DNA of 64,000 bases. It comes from Paramarasmius palmivorus (lineage: Eukaryota > Basidiomycota > Agaricomycetes > Agaricales > Marasmiaceae). The stretch covers positions 30,809-94,808 of the forward strand of contig JAYKXP010000164.1 in NCBI GenBank assembly GCA_037176845.1, read 5' to 3'. The translations under genes were made by a program, and so were the position numbers. Shown here piece by piece: positions 22,200-32,812 of the stretch. Every line of letters begins with the position of its first letter. Position 1 is the first letter of the stretch. The notes under the pieces are model-generated. The model worked only from the letters and a program-made list of their open reading frames with translations, was not told where the DNA came from and searched no databases.

Positions 22200-22780
22200 C
22201 AACAGCTAATGATCATCTGGTTCCGGCCCAATTCGAATCATTCATCGAGTCCTTCATCTCAGCTCCGCCAGAATCGCTGACAATGTCAAATCGGTCTTGT
22301 GAAGTTCAGGGTCATATGGCACATATGGTGTCTTCCGAGTCGTTTTTTCCTCGAGTTCCTCATCCTCAAGATTCTTCGCTTAATAGATCCCCCATACTGG
22401 TCGTTCATATCGTGACGACTGGGCGGCCTTAACGACCAGGGAAGGATCTAAAGCAGGTGGACAATATATAACAATCATGAGCTTGTGAAGCACTATATAT
22501 AACAAGTGCATTGTCCTTGAGAAAGTTCCTCACGAGAGTCTCCTCCACCGGCTTCCGTAAGTGTCGCTGCGACATCGTTTCCATTTAGAGTGGCAGAATC
22601 ATTCCTCGAAGGTGAAGGTGAAGAGTCTATCGATCAGCTAACCATCCACGTTATAATCCTCTGACCTCACCATCCGAGCCCAAGGATGACAAGCTTTACG
22701 GGATGATGTGGGTATCGTGACTCAAGCAAGAAACTTGAGACGTCAATGTCCCCCTAGCCATAATATCCTTCAATTCCTTC
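22200..22780. other. No gene recognised
   Basis: Short frames only, no paralogue in the window and no RNA gene seen. Confidence 0.3.
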
Positions 22781-22784
22781 TACG

Positions 22785-23430
22785 TCTTGTCTCTTACCAG
22801 GGAATGACGAGCATCAATGACAGCTATGATCATCGGCACTAACAGCACCAGTTGTGGATACAGAAGAAACATGATAACTAGCTCAGGTTCTTGCAGCGGT
22901 TGAAATGCGATATTTAAAATGCCGAGAAGACGTGTCAGTTGCCGTTTTGATGTCTCGAGTGACTGGATGATTGAGCGAGTGAAGTGTAACGTATGAAGAT
23001 TCAAGATGTACATACCTTCGTATATCAGCCGTGATGCTTTCAACATCTTGTTTCCTACCAGGAACGACTAGTGTCGACAACGGCAATGATGATTTGCAGC
23101 AAAAGTAACAATTCCCAATAGAAAATAACCACGATTACCAGCCGGATTCTTGCAGGAGACGAAGAGCAGCGTTGAAACTGCCCAGGAAACATGTAATTTG
23201 GCGTGGCATGCCTCAAGTGACTGGATAGTTGAGTTAGCGAATTGTAGGGTAAGAAAGTCGGCATATACCCCCGACCCAAGGCCTCTTGTTCAGTAGATGG
23301 ATAGATTGGGCTACACGGCCACTCATGACAAAGGGCGGTTGGACAATGGATAACTGTAATCAAATAGATCAGAATAGTACCGACCAGATTCGTCACGAGC
23401 ATGACCATACTTACCTGCGAATGCTCCAAT
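22785..23430 (-). pseudogene. Remnant of a membrane protein gene with tandemly duplicated exon
   Basis: Two adjacent segments of about 250 bases (22.79-23.05 and 23.05-23.29 kb) are diverged copies of each other. Each encodes a hydrophobic stretch followed by a splice-donor-like site: MIIAVIDARHSL then GTAAGAG, and IIIAVVDTSRS then GTAGGA. A third hydrophobic stretch (MVMLVTNLVGTILIYLI) lies at 23.35-23.43 kb. The pattern suggests multi-span protein exons, perhaps a distant 7TM relative, but I cannot assemble a full gene. Confidence 0.35.
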
Positions 23431-23960
23431 CATCTTTGAATCGCTTCATCATCCCGGAGCATGGAAGAAGACTAGTAATGTGGCACCCAGTGAAGTATGT
23501 GGCTATGGGTCGGTTTGCCTCGCCAGCATGGTCTAATCTGAGCGCGATTCAAACCCACGAATAACCGTTGAATGAATTATTCGACGCAGCTATTGGGATA
23601 TCCACCTATGCGTAAATGAGTGCGTCTGGATTAGTGACGCGTCGATTGAACACATACCACTCACTCCCACACGGACGCCTAGGATTCGGAAACAACTCAA
23701 TACTTTGAGTACCACGTGACGCGTCAAGGGGCGCCTAGCGGGGGTAGAGCGTTGATAGTGTGATGAAGGCGACAGAGAAGAACGAGATGACGGAAACGCT
23801 CGTTCCTGGAACTAGAGAGACGTTTGTGCGAGCGAGAAAGGGTAAACGCCTACCAAAGCTTATGAATTCCGCGTAGACTGAAAGAGCTAGAGAGAGTCAT
23901 GCAGACTGATACCCAGCTGGGGGTTCTATACCAGCGTCCCCAGACCCATGTCCTACATGA
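23430..23960. other. No gene recognised; weak tail fragment at about 23.92 kb
   Basis: A short stretch near 23.92-23.95 kb resembles the IP(x)PEPQP tail segment. Otherwise nothing. Confidence 0.3.
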
Positions 23961-24720
23961 TTTACACCCCGCAGATAGCTATAGTTAAGTAAATGAACGA
24001 AAAATGGCCCGGGCCTGACTCACCGCGACGACATTTTCAGATGATTTCCGTAGCTGAGCCATACATCCAGGCTCACTGGTCTTTGGAATAGCTGGCTGAT
24101 AATGGAGGTTATCAAGGAAAAAGAACCAGAAGGCACTTGCGTCATGCCTTGGCGAGCATGTATGTTGTGGTTAGGGTTACGAGTTAAAGCGCTTCTCTCG
24201 GAACGCCCGTGCTACAGCCTACGATTGGGATGTTGCGGTGCTTCCAGGCACTGAGTAGACTCTGAATGAATGAAGCAAGAAATGTATATTTCTAGACGGC
24301 CAGCGTAAAAGAATGAGCGTATTATTACAGTCCATGATCATAAAGAATGTGTATGTAATTGTCCAGAGTCAAGTCAATCAAAAACCTGAGAAAAGTAAAT
24401 GCATATTCGATGCTGGAGAGAGCATCATCAACGACGTTCGACTTCCCTCCGTCTGTGTCCACGGCTACTCCGGGTTCGTGTCACCTCACCCGAGTCAATT
24501 CGAGCGTTCGAAACTGTGGGTTGCTGCCATCCTATAACGATTGACAATTTCAATCAAGGTTCATAAACAGGGGACGTAAACACCCGCCTCTCGCGCGCGA
24601 TTCGACCGGCTTCTGACCACTTCCGAGTAAGGTGGAGGTAGATCATCGTCTACGAAGTACAATCAGCCAAAACTTCCATACGCCACAATTCTAGAACCGC
24701 TTACCCGACTCAACCGAAGA
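23960..24720. repeat. Duplicated spacer, right copy (matches 11.69-12.45 kb)
   Basis: Same landmarks in the same order as the left copy. Open frames differ between the copies, which argues against coding. Confidence 0.65.
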
Positions 24721-24774
24721 CTGTCTCCTTGTCAAAGCCGCATCTTCCTCGTCGCGATCTTGACCCATCGAATA

Positions 24775-25251
24775 TCATGCACTGTTTGACAACATCGTCA
24801 ATTCGTGAAATTCACTTTCAAATTCGTGAAATTCACTTTCAACACTCGAGATGCGCCACTTACCCGGTGATCGAGACCTAAAATGATACACATCCTCCAT
24901 ATCATACCGACGAACAGGAACCATCTCCGCATAAGCATTCATCGTCACCTCAGCCTTGTCTCTTCCCATCAATCGACTCAAACCGCACATAACGAGAATC
25001 CCTCGTCCGGCCTTAACGATGACAGTCCCGACAAGCACCATAATCTCCCAGATGATCGAGTGAAGGTATTGCAATAGACGAACGGGGGCCAAGGCGAGCG
25101 AGATCAGGCCAATTCGGTGCTTGACCATAAGCTGCGCGATGCATACACCCAGAGCGATTGTAACCAGGACTTTGACAGCACTCGTGTAAGTTTCTGGAAC
25201 TGAACACGCGCAGGAAGTGGTGTTGGGGGTGTTGGGGGTGTTGTATGGCAT
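24775..25251 (-). CDS. Small membrane protein of unknown function (158 aa)
   Basis: One open frame from ATG 25251, preceded about 55 bases upstream by TATAAAG. Features: short N-terminus with two PNTPNT units, hydrophobic stretches (VLVTIALGVCIAQLM and IIWEIMVLVGTVIV), basic loop, then a charged tail ending in the repeat ESEFHEF-ESEFHEL made by a perfect tandem copy of about 21 bases (24.79-24.84 kb). A degraded paralogue is at 38.08-38.39 kb. No family recognised; two or three membrane passes are likely. Confidence 0.5.
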   Translation of the reverse strand: MPYNTPNTPNTTSCACSVPETYTSAVKVLVTIALGVCIAQLMVKHRIGLISLALAPVRLLQYLHSIIWEIMVLVGTVIVKAGRGILVMCGLSRLMGRDKAEVTMNAYAEMVPVRRYDMEDVYHFRSRSPGKWRISSVESEFHEFESEFHELTMLSNSA

Positions 25252-25459
25252 CGGGGAGAGGAGAACTGGAATGGTTGTGCTTGAGGATAACCCTGCTTTA
25301 TATACCAGTTCAGAAATTCGAGTGGCCTGCTTCAATAAAAGAATGAGTTGGCCTGGTAATTGAATTAGGAAAAAGAACAATCACCGGGTCGTGGCAGAGT
25401 CAACATTGTGGAGAGTAGATGCCGGTGCGGATAGTGTTTTAAGAAATCGTCATCGAACC

Positions 25460-26220
25460 TACCACTTAGTCCTTCTCCGTCACTAACCTTAAAATGTCGG
25501 ACCAACACCGATCCATCCCCAAGTCTATGCCCCTCCTGATACCCATAACCATTCCTCCAGGCCGAAACAACACGTAGGACTGCGAGGAAGAGGGCTCGTG
25601 CATGAGAGGAAGGAGAACGCCGTTTTCAGGGTCCTGGTGATAAAGGGAGAGGTGTAACGCATCGTGAAGGGAACTATCTCGGGAGCTGGTTCCCTGACCG
25701 ATGCGGTAGAGCCCAGCCCACGACTACTAGACATGATACCCATCTGACCCCAAATTTGACCCCAAAGGTATACCCAACCGCGTGTAAGTCTTTAAAAATG
25801 ACTTCCCGCAACGAGGAAAAGGGGATTGAGAGGAACGATGAGCGGTTGAACGCTTCGGCAAAGAAGTTACGGGGGTGAGGCGGGGCGTGTCGAACAGCAA
25901 CGGGGGGAGGAACAGATGCGGCTTCCAGGCATCCTGATTTTGAGAGGGAAAGTGGAGGGGAGGGGGAAATGTGTCTTCCAGTTTCGTAGTCTTCGTGAAC
26001 CTCTGAAAGAGCTATGGTGAGATGGATAATGGATAAGCCTGGGGCATGCTGACCGAAAAGTTATCTTCCTAGCCAACCCATTCAGTCGTTAATTGCTGCG
26101 CCATATCCTTCAAATCTTCTCAGCATTCTGTCTGGGCGTTTCACCAAGTCCAAGCGTCGGATTTTGAGCACCAGTGGAAAGGAAGATGGACGTCAAGGAA
26201 AGAGTCACCAAAATTAGGTG
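25460..26220 (-). repeat. Module R, copy 3
   Basis: Shares GAGGCGGGGCGTGTC and AATGTGTCTTCCAGTTT with 34.8-34.95 kb, and ends in the GGACGTCAAGGAAAGAGTCA type sequence. A minus-strand frame starting MSSSRGLGS (25.73 kb) has a partial counterpart MPRSRGFGS at 34.65 kb, so a decayed gene is possible. Confidence 0.45.
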
Positions 26221-26354
26221 CCCGAAATGAGAATTACAGATTACAGGTTTACAAGTTTTTCACGAGTCTGTAATGTCATGGGCTGGTCCTTGTCTAAACC
26301 TGAGACCAAGCTTGGTAAGTAGTCTTGCGCAAGAGCGAGCCTGACTGAAATATT

Positions 26355-26595
26355 GGGGTATTTCGATTGATTCGGACGGACTGTGACCTCCATCCGGATT
26401 TCGAGGTTCGGGTGGGGCGCTGGGGGTCTGTGACCGGATTTGGCGTCCAGAACCTGCGAAATTTGGACGAAAATTGGGCGCTTTTCGGAGGTCACATTCC
26501 AAGGCAATTCGGACAGGCCTTCCGCGGCCTGTGACCATCCGAAAAAGTTCGGAAATTTTGACCCTTGTGACCGGTGACCATCCGAATCAAACACT
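26355..26595. mobile_element. Second MITE of the GGTCAC family (approximate ends)
   Basis: Left end TTGATTCGGACGGACTGTGAC, right end in reverse complement TTGATTCGGATGGTCAC, with internal CTGTGACC and CCATCCGAA repeats like the 18.76-kb MITE. End points are approximate because no empty site is available. Confidence 0.5.
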
Positions 26596-26810
26596 GCCAA
26601 ACATTCCGCAAAGGTCGGCCCGACCCCTCCATATTGATATCTTGCAGGCCTGTTGTTCAGGTCATGGGTTGTTTCAATTCAGTCGTTCAGATTATTGGTA
26701 TCTAATGACGTTCAACGCAAGACTAATGACCGCTCCACTGATGGAAACTTTCAGATGAAGTTCATTCTTGATAATCTCCCGTTGATAGATGCATCATGCA
26801 GTTGAAGTGA

Positions 26811-26818
26811 TATAAATA
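26811..26818 (+). promoter_or_regulatory. TATA box of the 26.9-kb gene
   Basis: TATAAATA about 95 bases upstream of the ATG at 26906; the paralogue has TATAAAGA at 38576. Both are followed by GTTTGCAGGTCAATCTGA. Confidence 0.45.
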
Positions 26819-26905
26819 AGCTAGGTCGTTTGCAGGTCAATCTGATCCCTCTTTCGTTCCTCTCATGCCACCTCACTCTCGCCTCATTTCCAACTCAGCA
26901 GAAAC

Positions 26906-28054
26906 ATGAGCTCCGGTAACCATATACCCCATACAATCGCATTTCTGGGACTCACATTCTCATAACCAGCTACTAGTACTACTGGTAGTACTGACTCTCC
27001 TCAACCAAGCCCTTTGCTTTTGTTCGGCGTCATTGACAACGTTGACACCTGCAAACCGCTTCAGATAAAATGGTCGTTTGCTGGGCCAGCCGCTCCAATC
27101 AATCTGACCATCACTGATATTGGCGTTGATCAACACCCTGCAACTACATCAACTCCGGGGACGTTTGCCAGTCAATTTCCTCGTGCCGAGCCTGGTAGCT
27201 ATACGCTCAGTACAATAGCGAACGGAATTGATCCAACGACATCTGCCTTTCTCTGGCCCAAGGTCACCGTTCCCCAAGGATGGTACAGATTAATGACATC
27301 TTTCAGCCGACAAGACTCTTCCCAATCGTTTGCAGCTAGTTCGAGGAACTTTTTCATACACAACGGCAGTGATATTATGCTTGGGTGAACTAACCACCAA
27401 CCGTACCACAAGCATTATTGTTACGACTATTTCAGGGTAAGAATCTCCCTAATTGTGTATACTGTTCATCGCTTATGAGATTATCAAACTTGAAAGAAGA
27501 ACAGCATCGACCACCACCCTCGAAACAACAAGGTATGTACAACAGTCAAAGAACAATATATGTCGTTCTTAGGATTAGCCAGGCCTTCAACGACGCACAA
27601 ATCTTCCAGAATGGCAACTTCAATCGGAGCAACGCTTGGAGGGGTCCTTGCAATTGTTTTCATCATTTTGCTGGTGTGTATGCTTCGACGGCGTGCACGT
27701 CGGAGAGCACTCGGCTCCATCGCCCCTTATCTACAGTCTCTCAACGTGCGCGACAAAATGCGCCGACGATTGCGCCTTCACAAGGGACAAACCGGACAGG
27801 AGCTGATGGACAGGGAGGGCCATGAACATGGAGAAGAGGAGGACGAATCGAATATAGTTGGCAATGAGCCGCGTGATGGTCCATTACCACGCATCCCAGA
27901 GGAAAAGCATGCACAGATAAGGCCAGTACGACAACCAAGATTCCGGCGACACCAAGATAGCGGATGGAGACCTCAACAAGCACCTCCGCCACCGTCGGAA
28001 TCAGGTAGTAGTAATTTGGTTGATTTGCCCCCGGAGTATGAGCATGCGCTTTGA
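26906..28054 (+). pseudogene. Family-1 type protein H: signal exon deleted, frameshift before the helix
   Basis: Ectodomain frame 27.0-27.37 kb (VDTCKPLQIKWSF, ITDIGV, WPKVTVPQGWYRL, FFIHNGSD). Helix and tail 27.56-28.05 kb: SIGATLGGVLAIVFIILLV, RRRARRR, acidic EEEDESN, RFRRHQDSGWRP, SESG, PPEYEHAL. Against the paralogue at 38.7 kb, H joins ATGAG directly to CTCCG, removing the signal peptide. It also lacks two bases after GSDI (27.37 kb), giving a stop after MLG. The tail is perfect, so decay seems recent, or the tail exon is used otherwise. The intron with donor GTAACC is conserved in the paralogue. Confidence 0.65.
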
Positions 28055-28830
28055 TCGAAGAATATCAGTTTTGTACAGAGCTCAAGGACAGAGATGATCA
28101 TTATTGACTGCTACGAACTCCAATGCTATACACATATATCACCAGTCATATACGATCTTTTCTAACAGCCTAGTCCGTATGTAGATTACAGTGACCTACG
28201 TTTTCTAGGGATTAAATCAAAACCAGATGTGGCCCGCTTAAAGATGGCCTATTAGTGCTTCGAAAGCAAGGCACCATCAACATCATTGGCGGACAGTGAA
28301 CGCAATGCATAGCCAACTCGTTCTCCACTAGTACACCATTAACATCTCGGCGCTACTCATTGTATCTGCAATCAAGCCCGTATTCGACTGTTGCGTTGGT
28401 TATCGGGACACAGAGATGTCGAGAAGCACTTTGTGTGATATCGTCCCTAGCCACATCAGAAACTACAGCGTGTTTCTATTCTCTTGATGCAACAAGGTTG
28501 ATAATCACTACTTCATCTCAAGTGACTATGTATCTTAGTATACAAGATGAGCATAAAATGCCTTGAAAGGTAGTACTATGTTACGACCTTCCATTACCTT
28601 GCGCCTCCCTTGCCCTTGTATTGAGAATAACTTATATATGTTTCCTTCGGGTTTCATGACATCCTGGGTTCAAGTTGTATTAGTATGTCGAGATAAATTG
28701 ACGTAAATGAAGCTAACGATAATCGTATTTTAAGCAACATTCGCGTTGAAACCGTCTTAGTACTGCAGCAACTCTCCTGAACTTTGCCGTGAAGTAGGTG
28801 GGGAACCAAACGGGGAACAAAGCAGGGGAT
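28055..28830. repeat. 3' flank of gene H, duplicated at 39.67-40.1 kb
   Basis: Shared landmarks: CTTCGAAAGCAAGG, GGCGGAC, TAGCCAACTCG and GAATATAAAA/GCATAAAATGCCTTGAA. No gene. Confidence 0.5.
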
Positions 28831-28839
28831 CTATACTAC

Positions 28840-29560
28840 GAGGGTCAGGCATTCACAGAACCTTGAGCACAAGTTTCACCTTCGAATCATCTCGATTATT
28901 GCCTCCAGGTAGCCCCCTAAATACTCTAGTCTATTGTCCGACTAACGAAAGTTCCGCTGAAGGTTCGACATCAAAGTCAGACCAAGTCTCACTCGGAGCC
29001 GCATATCCGACCAGCAGCCAAATAACGAACACCAGCACTGCACCAGATCATTGATCATCCCAGGATAATCGGCTTCATCACCTGCCTCTTTCTCCTTGTG
29101 ATGTCATTCGTTATATACCACCGTCAACATCAAGGAAAACGCCGAGCGAGCCAGATGGCTAACCAGTCCGAGGATGTAATGTCACCATACCCATTGGAAA
29201 TCCCAGTTCATGGAAAGACGTGTGCAGAAGACAAGGAGCAACCTCTTAGACCCGGGTTAACGGAGAACGTCAATTCCGAATAACGGCGCATTCCTGAACC
29301 GACAATCTTCGAAAATCACAGAAGCGCTATTCCATTGGTTCCAGAGCCCCAGCCAGCACCAATTCTACAGGGAAGGTTTCTGCTTGCTTATTGGTTCAAT
29401 CCCCACTCTCAAGCGCGCAATCGCTACCAAAATCCCAGTGTTGAGGGAGAGCAAGGAAGCTCCGTGTACCTGGTCGCCAAGATGAAAACAAGAGCAATGC
29501 GAACGATCCTTATCCATAGCACTGTTGTTCGAGTACCTGTTCAGTAATAAACGATATATT
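28840..29560 (+). pseudogene. Degraded copy of the 40.3-kb family-1 gene
   Basis: Aligns with 40.30-40.95 kb exon by exon: SSRLLPPG then GTAGCCC, the stalk (ITNTSTAPDH), a broken helix (stop after DH; SFVIYHRQHQGKR in another frame), EDVMSPYPLEIPV, and the PEPQPAPI segment. The DSGWRP/PPxY terminus is disrupted. Several stops and frameshifts. Confidence 0.65.
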
Positions 29561-29599
29561 CACTCCTCATTGTAACTGAACTTGAGCATTCCTGATGAA

Positions 29600-30060
29600 C
29601 AGGTAGCTGTCCGGGAAGTCTTCAGGTCGACGAAACGTCCACACATTCTGTCGACAGGAAGAGAGGATACATGACGCGTTTCAGATAGCGGTTTTGCGAG
29701 GAGGCGTGCTCAGGCTCTCTTCAGAGGCACCGCCAACGTACCCTAGCCCAATACAGCAACAGGAAATATCTCTAAATATAGTCATAACTCTTCTCAATGA
29801 TCATCTCGAAACCAGTTTCTGCTTCTCTGCAAATGTTCAATGGCAACATATATATGATGGTTTCATAGTAACAACGAACATAATCGAGGCGAGTAAGGAT
29901 TAGAGGCAAGGAGGACAATGAGTGCCTGTGCTTAGGGTTAACCATCATGATGACTGATGTAGGTATTGGGCGTGTACATGATGTAGCTACGAAGCATGGC
30001 TATGCGGTAACTAATTTCAGTGATCAGTACTACTGACATTCCAGTCGACACTCTTCTTGT
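29600..30060. other. No gene recognised
   Basis: 29.78-29.89 kb resembles 31.38-31.50 kb (a duplicated non-coding or decayed exon segment). Nothing else seen. Confidence 0.35.
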
Positions 30061-31293
30061 TTAGAGTACATCATATGGTGGTAGAGTCCTCGCCTGGGAG
30101 CTCGACCTATTGACACCGCTGCTACCCCTTGCATCGTATTCTGGCGGCAGGACATAGTCCCTCACCAGCCGCTCATTCTCCGTCTTGAGCACGTCAATCT
30201 GGGAGTGTAGCTCCCTAATCTGCATGGAAGTTTCGGATTGATCCATCTGTGTGGAGGGTATTAAAATCTCATCAGATTGGTGTTGAGCTTGTGTTTCGCG
30301 TTCGGCTTTCGAAGTAGATGACGATGATAGCATAGGAAAGAGCTGGTCAGTGCTCGGGTTCAATGGGATTCCTTTCTTGCTTGTGAGCAATCTAGAAACG
30401 GCGTATAAATATAATTCCCTACGTTTTTTCTCTCTTGAAACTCTCAATTTTTTATGGTGATGTTTTCGCCATATAAACAGGGACAAGGAAAGCAAGAGAA
30501 CCGAAAGTCCACCAATAGTCCCCCCGACAATAGCTCCTACTGGGCGGTGTGATGAAGACATAGGCGTGTCTTGTTGTGGGGAATTGGATGTATTCGTCGT
30601 TGGTTCTGTGCTTGATTCTGTTGCCGTTGAGGCTATACTCGCCGTGTGACTATTAAATAATCAGCTTTCAACAGAAATCAATAAATTCCAAGAACTACAC
30701 ACGGTGGTTGTTCCACTGGCAGTACCTGAGATTGATGACAAAGTCCCATTGGTTCCCTGTGATGTTTTGACTGTGATAGAAAGGGGGAATGTATCTCCAA
30801 CACTCTTTCCATCGTCTGTGCTACATTTAACCTCCACAATCAACAGAGGAAATGTAAAAGTGTAAATAACACCTACGTTCCGGGCGCAAATTGTATAGCA
30901 CTCAATTTATACTCCCTATAGGTTACGAAGTTTATCAATGTGAGACCAAGGGAGATGAAGTTGCCCACCCCGGTGAAAGAGGACCAAATGTGGTACTGGA
31001 TATAACATTTGACCGGTTTTTTCCTGAAGGCGTGGTCAAAGGATCCGACTGCACCCCCGAGGGGCTCAGCACAAATAGGAATTGAAAATCTGTAACTTTG
31101 GTGCCCTTGTGCCATGTAATGTCAAGTTTAATCTTGCCACCGTCAAGGGTAGCAGTGGTAGGATCGACAGCTACAACGTCCAACGCGCTAATACAGGACA
31201 GTAATGCAAGGAAGGTGACGCTAGCTTACCCAGAAGTTTAGCCGCAAAATCAGGGGTCAAAGTATGTATAACCTACGTTAACAGTTTCAACAT
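30061..31293 (-). CDS. Family-1 protein K with coiled-coil tail (intact, 338 aa)
   Basis: Five exons in frame (1017 bases with stop): 31277-31293, 30969-31220, 30877-30915, 30701-30820, 30061-30649. Signal MLKLLTVTFLALLSCISA from a 17-base first exon; ectodomain with ITWHKGTKV and G|EYKLSA, split at the same place and phase as G|EYILCAY in copies 1-4; Ser/Thr stalk; helix at about residues 180-203 (VGGTIGGLSVLLLSLSLFI); basic HHHKK; a predicted coiled coil (MQIRELHSQIDVLKTENERL); then LPPEYD and LPPYDVL. It lacks DSGWRP. Type I membrane protein; the PPxY motif suggests WW-domain binding (inference). Confidence 0.8.
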
Positions 31294-32035
31294 TCTCGAA
31301 GAAGGGAGCAGGAGAAGTGATAGGTCAAAATGCGAGGTATGAGAAAAGAAATATCTATAATCCAGCATGGAATAATATAGTGATAACTCATCTCATTGAT
31401 CATCTTGGAACCAATTTCAGCTTCCCTCTGAATGATCCATATCAACACATCTATGATGGCTAGTAATGACGAGGCAAGGAACATATCCAAATGCATAATC
31501 CCTCAGGAAGCTTCACAAAACTTTGTTCCAAATCACGAGAATAATTAACAGCGCGCACAATTGAAGATATAGAATGCCCAATCCGACTCAGGTATCTGTC
31601 GACTCGCTATCTTATATTTTACTCCGCATCATATCTCATCGCCTGCGTACTGATCATCTTCCGACGCGGGAGAATCTTGTTCTGTAGTATCTTCTCTTCG
31701 ATCACCATCTGTTCATTTCGACGTCCCGTTGACGTGATGGGAGTTGACTGATGGATGAGAGGTCGCCTATAGCAGCTCCCTAGATGAGACGTCTAGGTAT
31801 GGTAGCTTAGATCACCCGCAACCTGGACACTACGAGGTTTTATAACAACGTAAGTACAGGTACTGGAGCAAAATAAGATTAAGGAAGGTAAAATAACAGA
31901 CTCGTTTGTATGCCGACGGTCCGGGTAAACAGGTAATGGGGTTCCGGAGATTGTAAGGAACGGGTAAATGTGGAGAAGTAGGTGTAGGCGTTATATCTCC
32001 ACTGCTGGCGGTGAGTTGCTCATTAATTCATCTTC
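31294..32035. other. No gene recognised
   Basis: 31.38-31.50 kb is a copy of 29.78-29.89 kb. The rest is unassigned. Confidence 0.35.
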
Positions 32036-32562
32036 TCAGGTTTCGTATCGCCCAATCGACATGCAGTCATCATCAACAACATCACTGTGGATTGGAACTC
32101 GATTTGAAACGTTTGATAAGTTTTTGCTCGGTGAAACGATCTCCGGGATGACTTTGGATAGCTCAATTGTGTCCTCTTCTGCCACGTTTATCAAATTTTC
32201 TGGAAACGGCGTATGGAAATGGATATCTACATTGGTTTCTCTTATTGTGATAAAACCTTCACCACATCGCAACTAGAAGAACTAACACTCCGCCAGCTAT
32301 CCCTCCGACAGTCGCTGCGAAGAAGACGTAGGCGTAGGCTTGCCACAGAGCATTGTCGCCGAATATTGGCTTCTCGCTGATAAATGAAAAAAGAAAGATT
32401 GTACGTGACATAGTCGAGTTGGAAGCGTGATTTTGATCTGAGAATAGTTCGATCTTCGGTGAGCAGAGGCGAACACGAAACCGAGAGCGAGGAAATGACT
32501 ACACGGTTCCGAGATAGACGATACCGGATAAGAAGTTGATATCCATGTGGTAAAAGTGCCAC
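32036..32562 (-). pseudogene. Possible single-pass membrane protein (frame break after the helix)
   Basis: The minus strand shows a signal-like stretch (LALGFVFASA, 32.47 kb), then SNSTMSRTIF and FGDNALWQAYAYVFF leading into a clear helix (AATVGGIAGGVLVLLVAMW, about 32.27-32.35 kb) followed by a stop. An acidic frame (INVAEEDTIELSKVIPEIV) continues one base off. Either a frameshift or an unrecognised intron; related to family 1 only by layout. Confidence 0.35.
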
Positions 32563-32812
32563 AGAGAGAAAGATGTGGAACCAGACGAGGACATGAGGAT
32601 AGTCATGGAGGTGAAAAAATCAGCTTTGTTTACGGGTATATGATCACGAAGGTAAGATGTTCAACCTGAAGTAGGAGATTTATGAGCCGCAGTGAACAGT
32701 TGCAATTCATCTGAGGGGGAATTATGTTCATATGACCGAGTGAACGAGAGGAATAGGGCGGGTAATGAGGACACCGGGCTGCTGAAAAGATTGCGAGAGT
32801 GTATGGGAGCAT

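Noticed and set aside
26811..28054. Signal-like frame LLVLLVVLTLLNQALC at 26.97-27.02 kb as the true N-terminus of gene H
   Set aside because: It comes from the repetitive CTAGTACTACTGGTAGTACT stretch in a frame that does not continue into the ectodomain; the conserved intron phase supports the other frame.
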